Assembly: GCF_017875325.1 (NCBI RefSeq)
Contig: NZ_JAGGMN010000001.1
Coordinates: forward strand, 682,001 to 746,000
DNA from: Methanofollis sp. W23
GTDB taxonomy: Archaea; Halobacteriota; Methanomicrobia; Methanomicrobiales; Methanofollaceae
Direction: 5' to 3'
Length of the DNA: 64,000 bases
Each line of letters opens with the position of its first letter. Within the stretch, counting starts at the first letter, position 1. Both the position numbers and the translations under genes were made by a program. The notes under the pieces are model-generated. The model had not been told where the DNA came from. It worked only from the letters and a program-made list of their open reading frames with translations, and made no database searches. Positions 43,233-51,896 of this stretch are shown here, piece by piece.

Positions 43233-44019
43233 TGTGCCTGTGAAGATCGAGAAGCAGGGGAAGTGGATCACCGCAAAACTCGCACTGGACAAAGAAGGGA
43301 TGAAGTCCTCGGACAAGTCCCTTGCAGTCCTGTACAAATCGATCGTCGACCTGGAGGCAAAGGGCAGTGTCCTCAATATCGTCGTGAAAGGACAGAAGGA
43401 CCCTGTCAGGATCGCCTCGGTCGCGAAGGTACTCAGTGTTCTTAAGAGGCAGATCCTTGCCTCGTGCAGTGCATACCGTCTTGGCACTTTCTTCATGTCT
43501 CCGGCAGTGAGAGGCGGCGTCTTCGTCAAGAACGCAGCCTGGGAAAAGGGGGGTATCGCCGTCCTGGTCTCGGGGATCTGGTTCTTCTCGAAGAACCACC
43601 AGATCTGTGTCCCTCTCGATGATGTCGCCTCGATCGAGATGACCAAGCGTGAGGTCCAGGGCAAAGACGTCGATGTCATCAAGATCGACCACATCGAAGA
43701 GGACGAGGTGGTCACCAGCCTGGTGCTCTGCCCGATCACGACGCTCCAGGTCCTCTATAATTTCCTGAAAGAGTCCACCAAGGGCATGGATGTGGCGAGT
43801 CACGAGGTCGACCCCCAGTCGGCACAGGTCGCCATGCTTGTATACAGTGGGATGGACACCGCATCGATCGAGAATATGCTCACACTCTCACAGCGTGATG
43901 TCGACCGCGTCTACGACGCCCTGATCAAACAGGGACTTGCCGAGGTCGTCGTAACTCGAAGGGAGGTGAAACTCACCACAAAAGGCGTGAGGTTCATCTC
44001 AGATGCAACAAAAGTATAA
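43225..44019 (+). CDS. cheF: Archaeal chemotaxis adaptor CheF (DUF439)
   Basis: CheF (264 residues) binds CheY and the ArlC/D/E proteins and so carries the chemotaxis signal to the archaellar motor; it exists only in motile archaea. Family segments include WITAKLALDKEGMKSSDKSL, KVLSVLKRQILASCSAYR, GIAVLVSGIWFFSKNHQICV and LCPITTLQVLYNFLKE, and it ends in a winged-helix-like part (TASIENMLTLSQRDVDRVYD). GAGGAG precedes ATG 43225. It is the last gene before a T-rich stretch and the separate cheY promoter. Confidence 0.92.
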   Translation: MSNVPVKIEKQGKWITAKLALDKEGMKSSDKSLAVLYKSIVDLEAKGSVLNIVVKGQKDPVRIASVAKVLSVLKRQILASCSAYRLGTFFMSPAVRGGVFVKNAAWEKGGIAVLVSGIWFFSKNHQICVPLDDVASIEMTKREVQGKDVDVIKIDHIEEDEVVTSLVLCPITTLQVLYNFLKESTKGMDVASHEVDPQSAQVAMLVYSGMDTASIENMLTLSQRDVDRVYDALIKQGLAEVVVTRREVKLTTKGVRFISDATKV

Positions 44020-44053
44020 ATTCTTTTATTTTCTCCCCTCTTCAAAAATCGGA

Positions 44054-44062
44054 AAATATATA
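44054..44062 (+). promoter_or_regulatory. TATA box of the che operon
   Basis: AAATATATA in an AT-rich spacer 35 nt before the cheY ATG. A start of transcription about 25 nt downstream leaves only a 10-15 nt leader with no clear ribosome site, so cheY may be translated in a near-leaderless way. It implies that che genes can be expressed apart from the arl operon. Confidence 0.55.
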
Positions 44063-44096
44063 TTCTCGTGCTCTCAAATAGTTACTTTAGAGCACT

Positions 44097-44459
44097 ATGG
44101 GAAGGATCTTAATCGTCGATGATACGCTCTTCATGCGGACTCTCCTGAAGAACATCCTCTTCTCTGGAGGGCATACGATCGTCGGTGAAGCCGAAAACGG
44201 CGAAGAGGCGATCGCTAAATACCAGGAATTGAAGCCCGACCTCGTCACGATGGATGTTGTCATGCCAAAGAAGAACGGCATCGAGGCACTCCAGGGGATC
44301 AGGGAAGTCGACCCCCATGCCAGGGTGGTCATGTGCACCGCGGTGGGCCAGGAACAGATGGTGAAATTGGCGGTAAAAAGCGGTGCAAAAGGCTACATCG
44401 TCAAACCATTCCAGGCCCCGAAAGTACTTGAGGAGGTGAAAAACGTCCTTGGGGCCTGA
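44097..44459 (+). CDS. cheY: Chemotaxis response regulator CheY
   Basis: Single receiver domain, 120 residues. Acidic pocket DD near residue 8-9, phosphoacceptor D53 in LVTMDVVMPKKNG, T81 in VVMCTAVG and K103 in GYIVKPF are all in place. Phospho-CheY binds CheF and the archaellar motor to change rotation direction. It is the first gene of a tight che operon; cheB starts 2 nt after its stop. Confidence 0.95.
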   Translation: MGRILIVDDTLFMRTLLKNILFSGGHTIVGEAENGEEAIAKYQELKPDLVTMDVVMPKKNGIEALQGIREVDPHARVVMCTAVGQEQMVKLAVKSGAKGYIVKPFQAPKVLEEVKNVLGA

Positions 44460-44461
44460 TC

Positions 44462-45496
44462 ATGATCAGGATTCTAATTGTCGATGACTCGGTCTTTATC
44501 CGCACGATACTGAGGGACATCTTCAGTAAATCGCCTGAGATTGAGGTGGTGGGGGTTGCGTCTGACGGTGCTGAGGCGCTCAAACAGATCGATATTCTCA
44601 AACCGGACGTGATGACTCTCGACATCGAGATGCCGAAACTCAACGGTCTCCAGGTGCTTGAGGGGATGAAACGCTGTCGGCACCGGCCAAAGGTGATGAT
44701 GCTCAGTTCTCTCACGGCAAAAGACGCGGAGCACACAAAAAAAGCCCTGGCTCTTGGCGCCGACGACTTCATGCTCAAACCCACCGAGATCTTCAAGGTC
44801 CGGGGGATCGAGGAGGAACTGGTCACCAGGATCAAGCACCTCATCGAGATCAAGCCTGCGGTCAAGGTCGCAGGGCGCCGGGACCGGGTCGCCAGCACGG
44901 TGGTCCTCTTCGGCTCTTCGGCCGGGGGACTCCAGCAGCTCGATCTCGTCCTCTCCAGACTCTCGCCTGATCTGGGGGCGGCAATCGTCGTGACCCAGCA
45001 TATGCCCGCGGGGTTCACGGCCGCTCTTGCCGAGCGGTTCAACCGTATCTGTCCTCTTCCAGTAAGGGAATCTGAGAACGGGACGGTCCTGATGGAAGGT
45101 GAAGTCGTCATCTCAAAGGCCGGGTATCACTCCCTGATTTCGGCGGTGCTCACCAGGAACGGGACTCGTGGGGGCAAGATCATCCATTCCTCGGCGCCCC
45201 CGGTCCATGCGGTACGGCCGGCAATTGACAAGACCTTCTCGTCAGGGGCGAAGATATTCAAAAATCGCACCCTTGCCGTCGTGATGAGTGGTATGGGGAA
45301 TGACTGCGGTGCCGGTGCCGCCGATGTCAGGGCCGCCGGCGGGACGGTCTATGTCTGTAAGGAACACGACTGCCTGGTCTATGGTATGGCCCGTTCAGCA
45401 CTCAAGACGAACTGTGTCAACCAGGTGGTCTCCCTGCGGCACATCCCCGAGGAAGTCATGAAGACGGTCAAAAAAATGGAGGCAGTACATGGCTGA
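44462..45496 (+). CDS. cheB: Chemotaxis methylesterase CheB
   Basis: Removes methyl groups from, and deamidates, chemoreceptors. Residues 1-125 are a receiver domain (D54 in VMTLDIEMPKLNG), joined to the esterase domain with catalytic Ser in FGSSAGGLQQL, His in VTQHMPAGFTAAL and Asp in VVMSGMGNDCGAGAADV. The length, 344 residues, is usual. The stop overlaps the cheA start by 8 nt. Confidence 0.95.
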   Translation: MIRILIVDDSVFIRTILRDIFSKSPEIEVVGVASDGAEALKQIDILKPDVMTLDIEMPKLNGLQVLEGMKRCRHRPKVMMLSSLTAKDAEHTKKALALGADDFMLKPTEIFKVRGIEEELVTRIKHLIEIKPAVKVAGRRDRVASTVVLFGSSAGGLQQLDLVLSRLSPDLGAAIVVTQHMPAGFTAALAERFNRICPLPVRESENGTVLMEGEVVISKAGYHSLISAVLTRNGTRGGKIIHSSAPPVHAVRPAIDKTFSSGAKIFKNRTLAVVMSGMGNDCGAGAADVRAAGGTVYVCKEHDCLVYGMARSALKTNCVNQVVSLRHIPEEVMKTVKKMEAVHG

Positions 45497-47450
45497 TATG
45501 GAGGACTATAAAGAACTCTTCGTGGTGGAGTCCAGGGAAAGCAATGAGACTATCGCCCAGGCGATCCTGAACCTGGAGGAGTGCAATGACCGGGAGACTA
45601 TCGACGAGATCTTCAGGTCGGCGCACACCATCAAGGGTGCCTCGGCGTCGATGGGTTTCATGAACCTGGAGAAACTTTGCCACACAATGGAGGACGTCTT
45701 CGACCTCATCAGGAACGACAAGATCGTGGTCTCGGCACCACTCATCGATGTCCTGCTCGGGTGTACCGACGAGATCGAAGACCTGCTCGATTCGATCGAA
45801 GGCGGGGGGACCGACCAGGGAGAGAATATCGAAGACCTGGTCACGGCTCTTGAGAACTGTAAGGCAAGCGGGGACCGGGACGATCCGCCGGGGGCCGGGG
45901 CTCCCGAGACAGAAGAAGACGGTTCCGGGGATCCTGAAGACGGAGAAGATCCTGGCGACGAGCCGAGTGCAGGTGAAGCCTCCGGGAACGGCGCACGCTA
46001 CCGTGTGACCGTATCCATTGTGTCAGGGAGTTCGATGAAGGACGTCCGTGCCATGATCGCCCTCTCGAACCTGGACGAGATCGGCACGATCATCTCGACC
46101 ACCCCGTCGGTCGAGGCGATCGAGGACGGCCAGTTCGAGGACTCCTTTGAGACCATCATCGAGAGCGAGGTCGGAACTGAGGCGATCCAGGCGGCCGTCT
46201 CAGGGACCGACATCGCCGGGGTGGAGGTCGCGCCGGCAGACGCCCCTCCTGCTCCCCCAAAAAAGAAAGAGAAGAAAGAGACCAAGAAACAGAAGTCCGA
46301 CCACCGCGGGAAGACGCGGGAGATCAAGAACATCAGGGTGGATATCCACCTCCTCGACCAGATGATGAACCTGGTCGAGGACCTGGTCATCAACCGTGGT
46401 CGCCTCAAACAGATCGCCCAGAAACACCAGATCAAGGAGTTTGATGAGGCCCTCAGTATGGTCGGGCGCTCGGTGGCAGATCTCCAGAACCTGATGATGC
46501 ATATCAGGATGATCCCGTTGAGCCATATCTTCAATCGCCTCCCGAGGGTCGTACGTGACGTGGCCCAGCAGGAGGAGAAAGAAGTGGACTTCATCATCGA
46601 GGGCGGGGAGACCGAACTCGACAGGAGTGTCATGGACGGGCTCAACGATCCTCTCCTGCACCTGATCAGGAACGCCGTCGACCATGGGATTGAACTCCCT
46701 GAAGACAGGAAGGCCGCCGGAAAACCTGAGAAGGGGGTCCTCCGTCTTTCGGCAAAGCGGGACCGCGACAATGTCGTCATCAGGATCGAGGACGACGGTG
46801 CCGGGGTCGACGTCGAGAGGGTCAGGGCAAAGGCCGTCTCAAGAGGATTATATTCTGAAGAAGATGCCGCCTCTCTCTCAGAGGAACAGGTCGTCGACCT
46901 TCTCTTCAGCCCCGGGTTCTCGACCGCCGAGACGATCACCGACATCAGCGGCCGCGGGGTCGGGCTTGACGTGGTGAAGGCCGCGATCGAGTCGATGAAG
47001 GGTTCGATCAATGTCAGATCGGTCGAAGGGAAGGGCACCTGTTTTGAACTGGTCCTGCCGCCGACGATGGCCATCGTCGAGGTGATGATGGTCAGGATCA
47101 ATGGCCGGCGGTGTGCGATCCCGATCAGCAACGTGGTCGAGGTTGCCATCCTCAAGACGGAGGCCGTCCACCGTGTCGGGACCAGCCAGGTGATCCTCCT
47201 GCGCGACGAGGTGCTTCCCATCCACCTGCTCGACGATATGTTCGGCGGGTCCAACCACGGCGAGGTCCTTGTGGTCCTCCAGAACAGTTCGAAGAAATGC
47301 GGTATCGTGGCCGATGTCGTCGAAGGACAGCAAGAGGTCGTCGTCAAACCGCTCAGCACTCTTATCGGGAGTTGTCCGGGCGTGGGCGGCGTGACCATCC
47401 CTGGTGATGGCGAGGTCGTCCCGGTTCTTGATGTAAATACCATGATCTAA
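45489..47450 (+). CDS. cheA: Chemotaxis histidine kinase CheA
   Basis: Sensor kinase of the chemoreceptor array, 653 residues. HPt domain with H46 in FRSAHTIKGASASMGF; an acidic linker (about 130-165); a P2-like region; a basic linker PPKKKEKKETKKQK before the dimerisation helices (DQMMNLVEDLVINRGRLKQI); ATPase with N box HLIRNAVDHGIELP, G1 EDDGAGVDVERV and G2 GRGVGLDVVKA; and a C-terminal CheW-like domain (MAIVEVMMVRINGRRCAIPI). No separate cheW gene is in the window. The ATG lies inside the end of cheB, so the two are translationally coupled. Confidence 0.95.
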   Translation: MADMEDYKELFVVESRESNETIAQAILNLEECNDRETIDEIFRSAHTIKGASASMGFMNLEKLCHTMEDVFDLIRNDKIVVSAPLIDVLLGCTDEIEDLLDSIEGGGTDQGENIEDLVTALENCKASGDRDDPPGAGAPETEEDGSGDPEDGEDPGDEPSAGEASGNGARYRVTVSIVSGSSMKDVRAMIALSNLDEIGTIISTTPSVEAIEDGQFEDSFETIIESEVGTEAIQAAVSGTDIAGVEVAPADAPPAPPKKKEKKETKKQKSDHRGKTREIKNIRVDIHLLDQMMNLVEDLVINRGRLKQIAQKHQIKEFDEALSMVGRSVADLQNLMMHIRMIPLSHIFNRLPRVVRDVAQQEEKEVDFIIEGGETELDRSVMDGLNDPLLHLIRNAVDHGIELPEDRKAAGKPEKGVLRLSAKRDRDNVVIRIEDDGAGVDVERVRAKAVSRGLYSEEDAASLSEEQVVDLLFSPGFSTAETITDISGRGVGLDVVKAAIESMKGSINVRSVEGKGTCFELVLPPTMAIVEVMMVRINGRRCAIPISNVVEVAILKTEAVHRVGTSQVILLRDEVLPIHLLDDMFGGSNHGEVLVVLQNSSKKCGIVADVVEGQQEVVVKPLSTLIGSCPGVGGVTIPGDGEVVPVLDVNTMI

Positions 47451-47480
47451 GAAATTGCATCATAATCTTTGAGGAATATC

Positions 47481-48095
47481 ATGAAACTAACAGAAATACA
47501 GACAGATGCACTCGAAGAACTCGGAAACATCGGGGCGGCCCATGCCGCGACGACCCTCTCCCAGATGTTGATGAGCAATATCGAGATGGACGTACCGGCG
47601 GTCGACATCATCGATATTGCTGATTTTTACCAGAATGTGGGTGATGAAAAAGTCGCCCTTGTAGTCTTCAGGATCAAGGGGGAGGTCGCGGGCGAGGGCT
47701 TTGTCGTGATGTTGATGCCGCTCAAGTCCGCGATCAGGATGACCAACACCATGCTCGGCATGGGTGATACCGAGCGCGAGATCACCGAGATGGATGAGAG
47801 TGCCATCATCGAGATCGGGAATATCATGGTCTCGGCCTTCCTTGATGCGACGGCAGGTCTCCTTGGTATCGTCATGCTCCCCTCGCCCCCGTCCCTCTGC
47901 ATCGATATGGGACATGCAGGACTTGAGGCGCTCATCGCCGAGGTCGCTACTGATACCAATGATGTGGTCGTCTTCAGGACCAAACTGACCTCTGGCCAGC
48001 ATGCGATTGACGGGACGATCCTGATGTTCCTGACTCCAGAGATGCTTGAGAACCTGCTCAATCTCCTTGAGGCACTTACCTCTCAGGGGATCTAA
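47481..48095 (+). CDS. cheC: CheY-P phosphatase CheC
   Basis: Class of CheC phosphatases that dephosphorylate CheY-P and interact with CheD, 204 residues. Both active-site helices are visible: DALEELGNIGAAHAATTLSQ and ESAIIEIGNIMVSAFLDATA, each with the E-x2-N pattern. I use ATG 47481 with GAGG in front; the frame from 47469 has no ribosome site. Lies 30 nt after cheA and 15 nt before cheD. Confidence 0.94.
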   Translation: MKLTEIQTDALEELGNIGAAHAATTLSQMLMSNIEMDVPAVDIIDIADFYQNVGDEKVALVVFRIKGEVAGEGFVVMLMPLKSAIRMTNTMLGMGDTEREITEMDESAIIEIGNIMVSAFLDATAGLLGIVMLPSPPSLCIDMGHAGLEALIAEVATDTNDVVVFRTKLTSGQHAIDGTILMFLTPEMLENLLNLLEALTSQGI

Positions 48096-48110
48096 GGGAG
48101 ATAGCATATC

Positions 48111-48602
48111 ATGGCCGAGTTTCGACCTGCTGATGTCAATGCCCGATTTATAGGAATCGGTGAGTACTATGTGGGGGAAGACCCCATGACCACCATCGGG
48201 CTTGGCTCATGTATCGCTCTGATCCTCCATGACGAGCGGCATGGTGTCGGAGCCATGGCCCATGTGATGCTCCCTGAGAGCAAAGGCCAGGCCGACCGCC
48301 CCGGGAAATATGCAGACACTGCGCTTGGGGTTCTGCTTGAGGGACTTGAGAGGTTTGGGACGAGAAACGGTTCGCTCAGGGCAAAGATGGTGGGCGGGGC
48401 CAATATGTTCGGGTTTAATGACAACAATCTCAACATCGGTGAACGGAATATCGAGGCGGTGCACATGATGCTGGACCAGCAGCGTATCTCCCTGATCGCC
48501 GAGGATGTCGGGGGAAAAGTCGGACGATCGGTGATCTATGATCCCGGAGCGGGCGGCGAGATCGTGGTAAGGAGAGCGGACGGGGCATGCGTCGAGCTGT
48601 AA
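48111..48602 (+). CDS. cheD: Chemoreceptor deamidase CheD
   Basis: Deamidates glutamines of chemoreceptors and binds CheC, 163 residues. The catalytic Cys is C34 in TIGLGSCIALILHD, the His is H51 in GAMAHVMLP, and the Thr lies in KYADTALGVLL. The remaining family segments AKMVGGANMFG and GERNIEAVHMML are intact. The 3' end overlaps the propeller gene by 16 nt, so this unusual neighbour is in the same transcript. Confidence 0.94.
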   Translation: MAEFRPADVNARFIGIGEYYVGEDPMTTIGLGSCIALILHDERHGVGAMAHVMLPESKGQADRPGKYADTALGVLLEGLERFGTRNGSLRAKMVGGANMFGFNDNNLNIGERNIEAVHMMLDQQRISLIAEDVGGKVGRSVIYDPGAGGEIVVRRADGACVEL

Positions 48603-49624
48603 TTTTCATTGTCTTTGCCTGCATCGCATGCACTGCAATCGCGTCTGCAAACCTGACGGTATTTCAGCCTTCGTATGGCGGCCTCTCCGCTACCAATGTC
48701 TATGACTGGTGCAATGGCCCTGACGGCGAGGTCGTGGCGGCGACCGCGCGGGGACTCTCTGTCTTTGACGGGGAGAACTGGACGACCTATCATAGACCTG
48801 CGGGCTATGTGCCTGAGAGTCTCATCTCAGAGACGATCCTCTCGGTGGAGTACGGGCCGGATAATACGCTCTGGCTCGGGACAACCCTGGGCCTGCAGTC
48901 TTTTGACGGCCAGTCTTTTCACACCCTTGCCACGCAGGATCAGTTGAAGAACCCGGCGGTGATCGCCTTGCAGCGCTGGGACGATGCGATGTGGGTCGAG
49001 ACGCGGAACAGCGGTGTTCACCGTGTGGAAGGCGGGAACTGGACCTGGTACAAACCGTTCGCGCCCGGGTCACCGGCAAGTTATGCCCTGGAAGATATGG
49101 CTCTCGATCCTGAGGGGCGTTACCTGTATTGTCTCTCAAAAGAGGGGCTCTGGGCCATCGAGGAGAACTCTACGGGGGGGTTCTCTCAGGTGACCATGGA
49201 CGGCATGTCGCTTCGCGGGTACGAGGGGATCAGGACCGATCCCTTTGGCGGGGTCTATCTCTTCAATCGCAGTCAGGTGGTCCACCTTGATGCGGCCGGG
49301 AAGGTGGCGCCGGTGCTCGGGTGCGGGGACTTCGAGAGAGTGGGCATCAGGGTCCAGGACCTTGGTGCGGCACCTGACGGGGCGCTCTGGGTGGCGACGA
49401 ATTACGGGATCTTCTGCTGGAAGAACCTGAGGGTCGTCGAGGAGATCGGGCGTCCGGATGGGATCTGGGCACGGTCCATCAAGACGGTCTTTCCTGACCA
49501 GGCGGGGCGGTGCTGGTTCTCCACTTCGACGTGTGTAGGGTACTCGCCTCTTCACAGTCAGACCGGTACAGCGATCTCCTTTGTGGGGCCGGCGCGCTGG
49601 GACGGGAACCTGCGTCTGCAATAG
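48587..49624 (+). CDS. Secreted beta-propeller (two-component-regulator-type repeats)
   Basis: A 345-residue protein with a signal peptide (AVIFIVFACIACTAIASA) and then repeated Reg_prop-like blades. Each blade has a hydrophobic strand and a DG/W motif: VVAATARGLSVFDGENWTTY, TLWLGTTLGLQSFDGQSF, DAMWVETRNSGVHRVEGGNW, ALWVATNYGIFCWKNLRVV and CWFSTSTCVGYSPLHSQ. Such propellers usually sit on the outside of sensor kinases; here the propeller is a free secreted protein. Its ATG lies inside cheD. I know of no role for it in chemotaxis; it could bind a ligand or the cell surface. The 3' end overlaps the opposite-strand gene by 67 nt. Confidence 0.78.
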   Translation: MRRAVIFIVFACIACTAIASANLTVFQPSYGGLSATNVYDWCNGPDGEVVAATARGLSVFDGENWTTYHRPAGYVPESLISETILSVEYGPDNTLWLGTTLGLQSFDGQSFHTLATQDQLKNPAVIALQRWDDAMWVETRNSGVHRVEGGNWTWYKPFAPGSPASYALEDMALDPEGRYLYCLSKEGLWAIEENSTGGFSQVTMDGMSLRGYEGIRTDPFGGVYLFNRSQVVHLDAAGKVAPVLGCGDFERVGIRVQDLGAAPDGALWVATNYGIFCWKNLRVVEEIGRPDGIWARSIKTVFPDQAGRCWFSTSTCVGYSPLHSQTGTAISFVGPARWDGNLRLQ

Positions 49625-50769
49625 GCCTCCACTGAGTTGAGATAGGCTTTTTTTGCTTTTTTTACCCTGGTCTCGTCCTCTGAGAGGATGTCGTGAGAGA
49701 GATAGTTGATGAGCGTGAGGTAGTGGTCCTGCGAGGGGTAGGTCTCTTTCATGGCCTGTATGCGGGTGTATGCGTCTTTTTCATGCCCTGAAAAGAGGGA
49801 GAACGAGAGGTCGAGGAAGCCAAGGACGTCGGGCGGCATCTTTTTTTCTCCGGCTTTTTTCCTGAAGGTATGGTAGCCTGAGCGTGTCCTGGTCCGCAGC
49901 GCGAGGAGCATGCCGTAGTAGTCTGGTTCGCTGCTTTCCGGTGCCTGCTGGAGCATCTGTTTGACGATGTCGGCCGCGCCGGTTCCATCTCCTTCGTCGA
50001 TGGCAAACTGGAATGCTTCGCGCAGGACACCCATGTTGTTCCCGAAGCGGGTAAGGGCGATCTTGAGGGTCTCTCGTCTCATCTCGTGGTTGTGATCGGT
50101 ATGTGCTTTTTCAAGACCGAGTTTGATGAAGGCGGGGTTGCTCGGGAACCAGTCGATGGCACTTGAGGTCATCAGCCAGAAGATCCTGGTGAGGGCGGGG
50201 TCGGCGGTGTACGGGAGGGAGGAGGCGACGGTCTGGTGGGTGCGTGCGAGTTCGAGCATCTGTTCTCTGGCCCGGAGTTCCATCTCGCTTGGGGCTTTGA
50301 TGTTCTTGAGTTGTGCGACTTCTGAGAGGGAGAGGGCATAGTAGCAGTAGGCGAGGGCGATGTGGATCAGGGGGTCCCGGGAACGGTATTTCCTGAGGTA
50401 TGGGAGTGCGTGTGCAAATTCTCCGGCCTTCATCATCCTGAACCCGGCGGCGATCTCGACGCCGGCCCGCGGGTTTTTTCCTCGTTTGAGTCGTGCGGCA
50501 TGTTCGACGACGCGGTCGACAAAGGTAGGGTCTGAGCCCCTGGGGGAGGTCTCAAGGATCTTGAAGCTGATGGCGTCAAGGAAGGTGTCGTGGTCTCCCG
50601 GGTCGAGGTGGGGAAATGAGGATTCGAGTGTGGAGACGACATGGCCATAGAAGACTGGAAGTTTTTCGTCGATTTTATGATGGTTGGACTGGATGTATCC
50701 AAAGAAGTCCTGTTTCAGGGTCTCGATTTTGTCATAGTGCACCGCTTCAGAGAGAGTCTCGCCGCGCAT
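49558..50769 (-). CDS. Helical-repeat (TPR-like) protein, uncharacterised
   Basis: A 403-residue, mostly helical cytoplasmic protein. The middle has TPR-like helix pairs, for example AGFRMMKAGEFAHALPYLRK and IHIALAYCYYALSLSEVAQL, and AFIKLGLEKAHTDHNHEMRR. The first 120 residues have charged helices (KIETLKQDFFGYIQSNHHKI). I do not recognise a specific family. It ends on the last 67 nt of the propeller gene on the other strand, so transcripts from the two sides collide. It may be a scaffold, but this is a guess. Confidence 0.72.
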   Translation of the reverse strand: MRGETLSEAVHYDKIETLKQDFFGYIQSNHHKIDEKLPVFYGHVVSTLESSFPHLDPGDHDTFLDAISFKILETSPRGSDPTFVDRVVEHAARLKRGKNPRAGVEIAAGFRMMKAGEFAHALPYLRKYRSRDPLIHIALAYCYYALSLSEVAQLKNIKAPSEMELRAREQMLELARTHQTVASSLPYTADPALTRIFWLMTSSAIDWFPSNPAFIKLGLEKAHTDHNHEMRRETLKIALTRFGNNMGVLREAFQFAIDEGDGTGAADIVKQMLQQAPESSEPDYYGMLLALRTRTRSGYHTFRKKAGEKKMPPDVLGFLDLSFSLFSGHEKDAYTRIQAMKETYPSQDHYLTLINYLSHDILSEDETRVKKAKKAYLNSVEAYCRRRFPSQRAGPTKEIAVPV

Positions 50770-50859
50770 AGTATGTGATAGTGATTGATATTAGTTTTTA
50801 TATTTTAGGAATTGATCTTCTGAATTGGGGACGGTGGTCCACGGGTTTTGTAAAATTTA

Positions 50860-51095
50860 GGCTCTGTGGAAATCCTTGCCTCTTCCAGGTACATTCGTGA
50901 CTCAATGAGCCTGGAAGGCAGGATGGATGACTATGACGAGGGTGGTGCCTTCCCGGCCCAATCTTCATCCCAGGGGTCCGGGCCTCCGCTCCCCTGTGAG
51001 GACGATAGGGACAGGAAGGCAGAAAGAAGATCATGAGGACGTGATGCGATCTCCCGCGAATCATTATCAGCAGGGGGTCGGGGATGGTGGGGGGA
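50860..51095 (+). repeat. Degenerate copy of the 232-bp element
   Basis: Begins GGCTCTGTGGAAATCCTTGCC at 50860 and carries the element interior, including two CTTCCCGGCC/GGGAAGG-type cores at about 50950-51020. The right end is too decayed to place. Lies between the helical-repeat protein and the anchored protein downstream. Confidence 0.5.
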
Positions 51096-51161
51096 TCTTC
51101 AAGGTCAAAAAAAAAAATTGACGGGAACTTTATTCTGGATAATCATCCCTGGAGTGCCCCT

Positions 51162-51755
51162 TCATAGGAATTTTGGTTTGGTCTCCATCTCGATGTGGGT
51201 CAGGGCATTCTGTGATTCGATGATGAGGTAGTAGTCGCGGGGCATGATCTGGATGTTTTTGATGATATGGCCAGGGCCGTTGAGTTCGAATCCTTTGATG
51301 ACGGTGTTGTTCCCGGCATCGACGAGGGCTGCTTTGACATAGGACGATGCCGGTTTTTCTGAGGTAACGGTGCAGTTCATCCGCCACATCTGGTACGGAA
51401 CATAGAAGGTCTCGGTCACCCCGCCCAGGGTCGCGTCCAGGCAGGCGAAGGGGACGCCGTCTTCCGGGCCCCATGACGGGTCTGAGCCGCCGAAAAGGTT
51501 CATCTCGTCAGGAATGAGGTAGGTCTTATATTTTAAGACAGGTTTCTCGACATATGAGATCCTGAAGATAGAAGGGGCGCGCACCGGTGCAGGGGTGGTC
51601 AGGGCCGGGTCGGTCTGATTTGCTATCGAGGGGTGCTGTGATCCGGTCCCTCTCTCGTCTGTAGGTTGGTAGTCTCCCCACCATTGGACGCCAAAGGCGA
51701 CGAGGATGACGATCACGACACCTGCCGCGACACTCAGGAGGTCTCCTGAAGACAT
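51162..51755 (-). CDS. Membrane-anchored extracellular protein, distant paralogue of 33317-33997
   Basis: A 197-residue protein with one N-terminal helix (LLSVAAGVVIVILVAFGVQW), a polar Pro/Thr linker (about 28-60) and a beta domain outside the cell containing TETFYVPYQMWRMN, VKAALVDAGNNTVIKGFEL and MPRDYYLIIESQNALTHIE. The same layout and the TExxxxPYxxW, DA and RDY positions appear in the protein before the archaellin genes. The two flank the motility cluster on opposite sides. Function unknown. A TATA-like sequence lies about 26-30 nt before ATG 51755 and no ribosome site is seen, so the transcript may be leaderless. Confidence 0.72.
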   Translation of the reverse strand: MSSGDLLSVAAGVVIVILVAFGVQWWGDYQPTDERGTGSQHPSIANQTDPALTTPAPVRAPSIFRISYVEKPVLKYKTYLIPDEMNLFGGSDPSWGPEDGVPFACLDATLGGVTETFYVPYQMWRMNCTVTSEKPASSYVKAALVDAGNNTVIKGFELNGPGHIIKNIQIMPRDYYLIIESQNALTHIEMETKPKFL

Positions 51756-51865
51756 GCTCAGTATATATGATAGAGTATGTAAAAAGCTTTTTTAAAGTTT
51801 CTCCCACATAAAAATTACATATTGCGATTATTTCATGGTTCTGCTTTTTTCAGAAATTACGAAAC

Positions 51866-51873
51866 TATATAAA
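51866..51873 (+). promoter_or_regulatory. TATA box for a leaderless gene
   Basis: TATATAAA, with its last base 24 nt before ATG 51897. This is the usual distance from box A to the start of transcription, so the messenger should begin at or next to the initiation codon. Confidence 0.6.
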
Positions 51874-51896
51874 TTACGACTCCGATTTATACTTTG

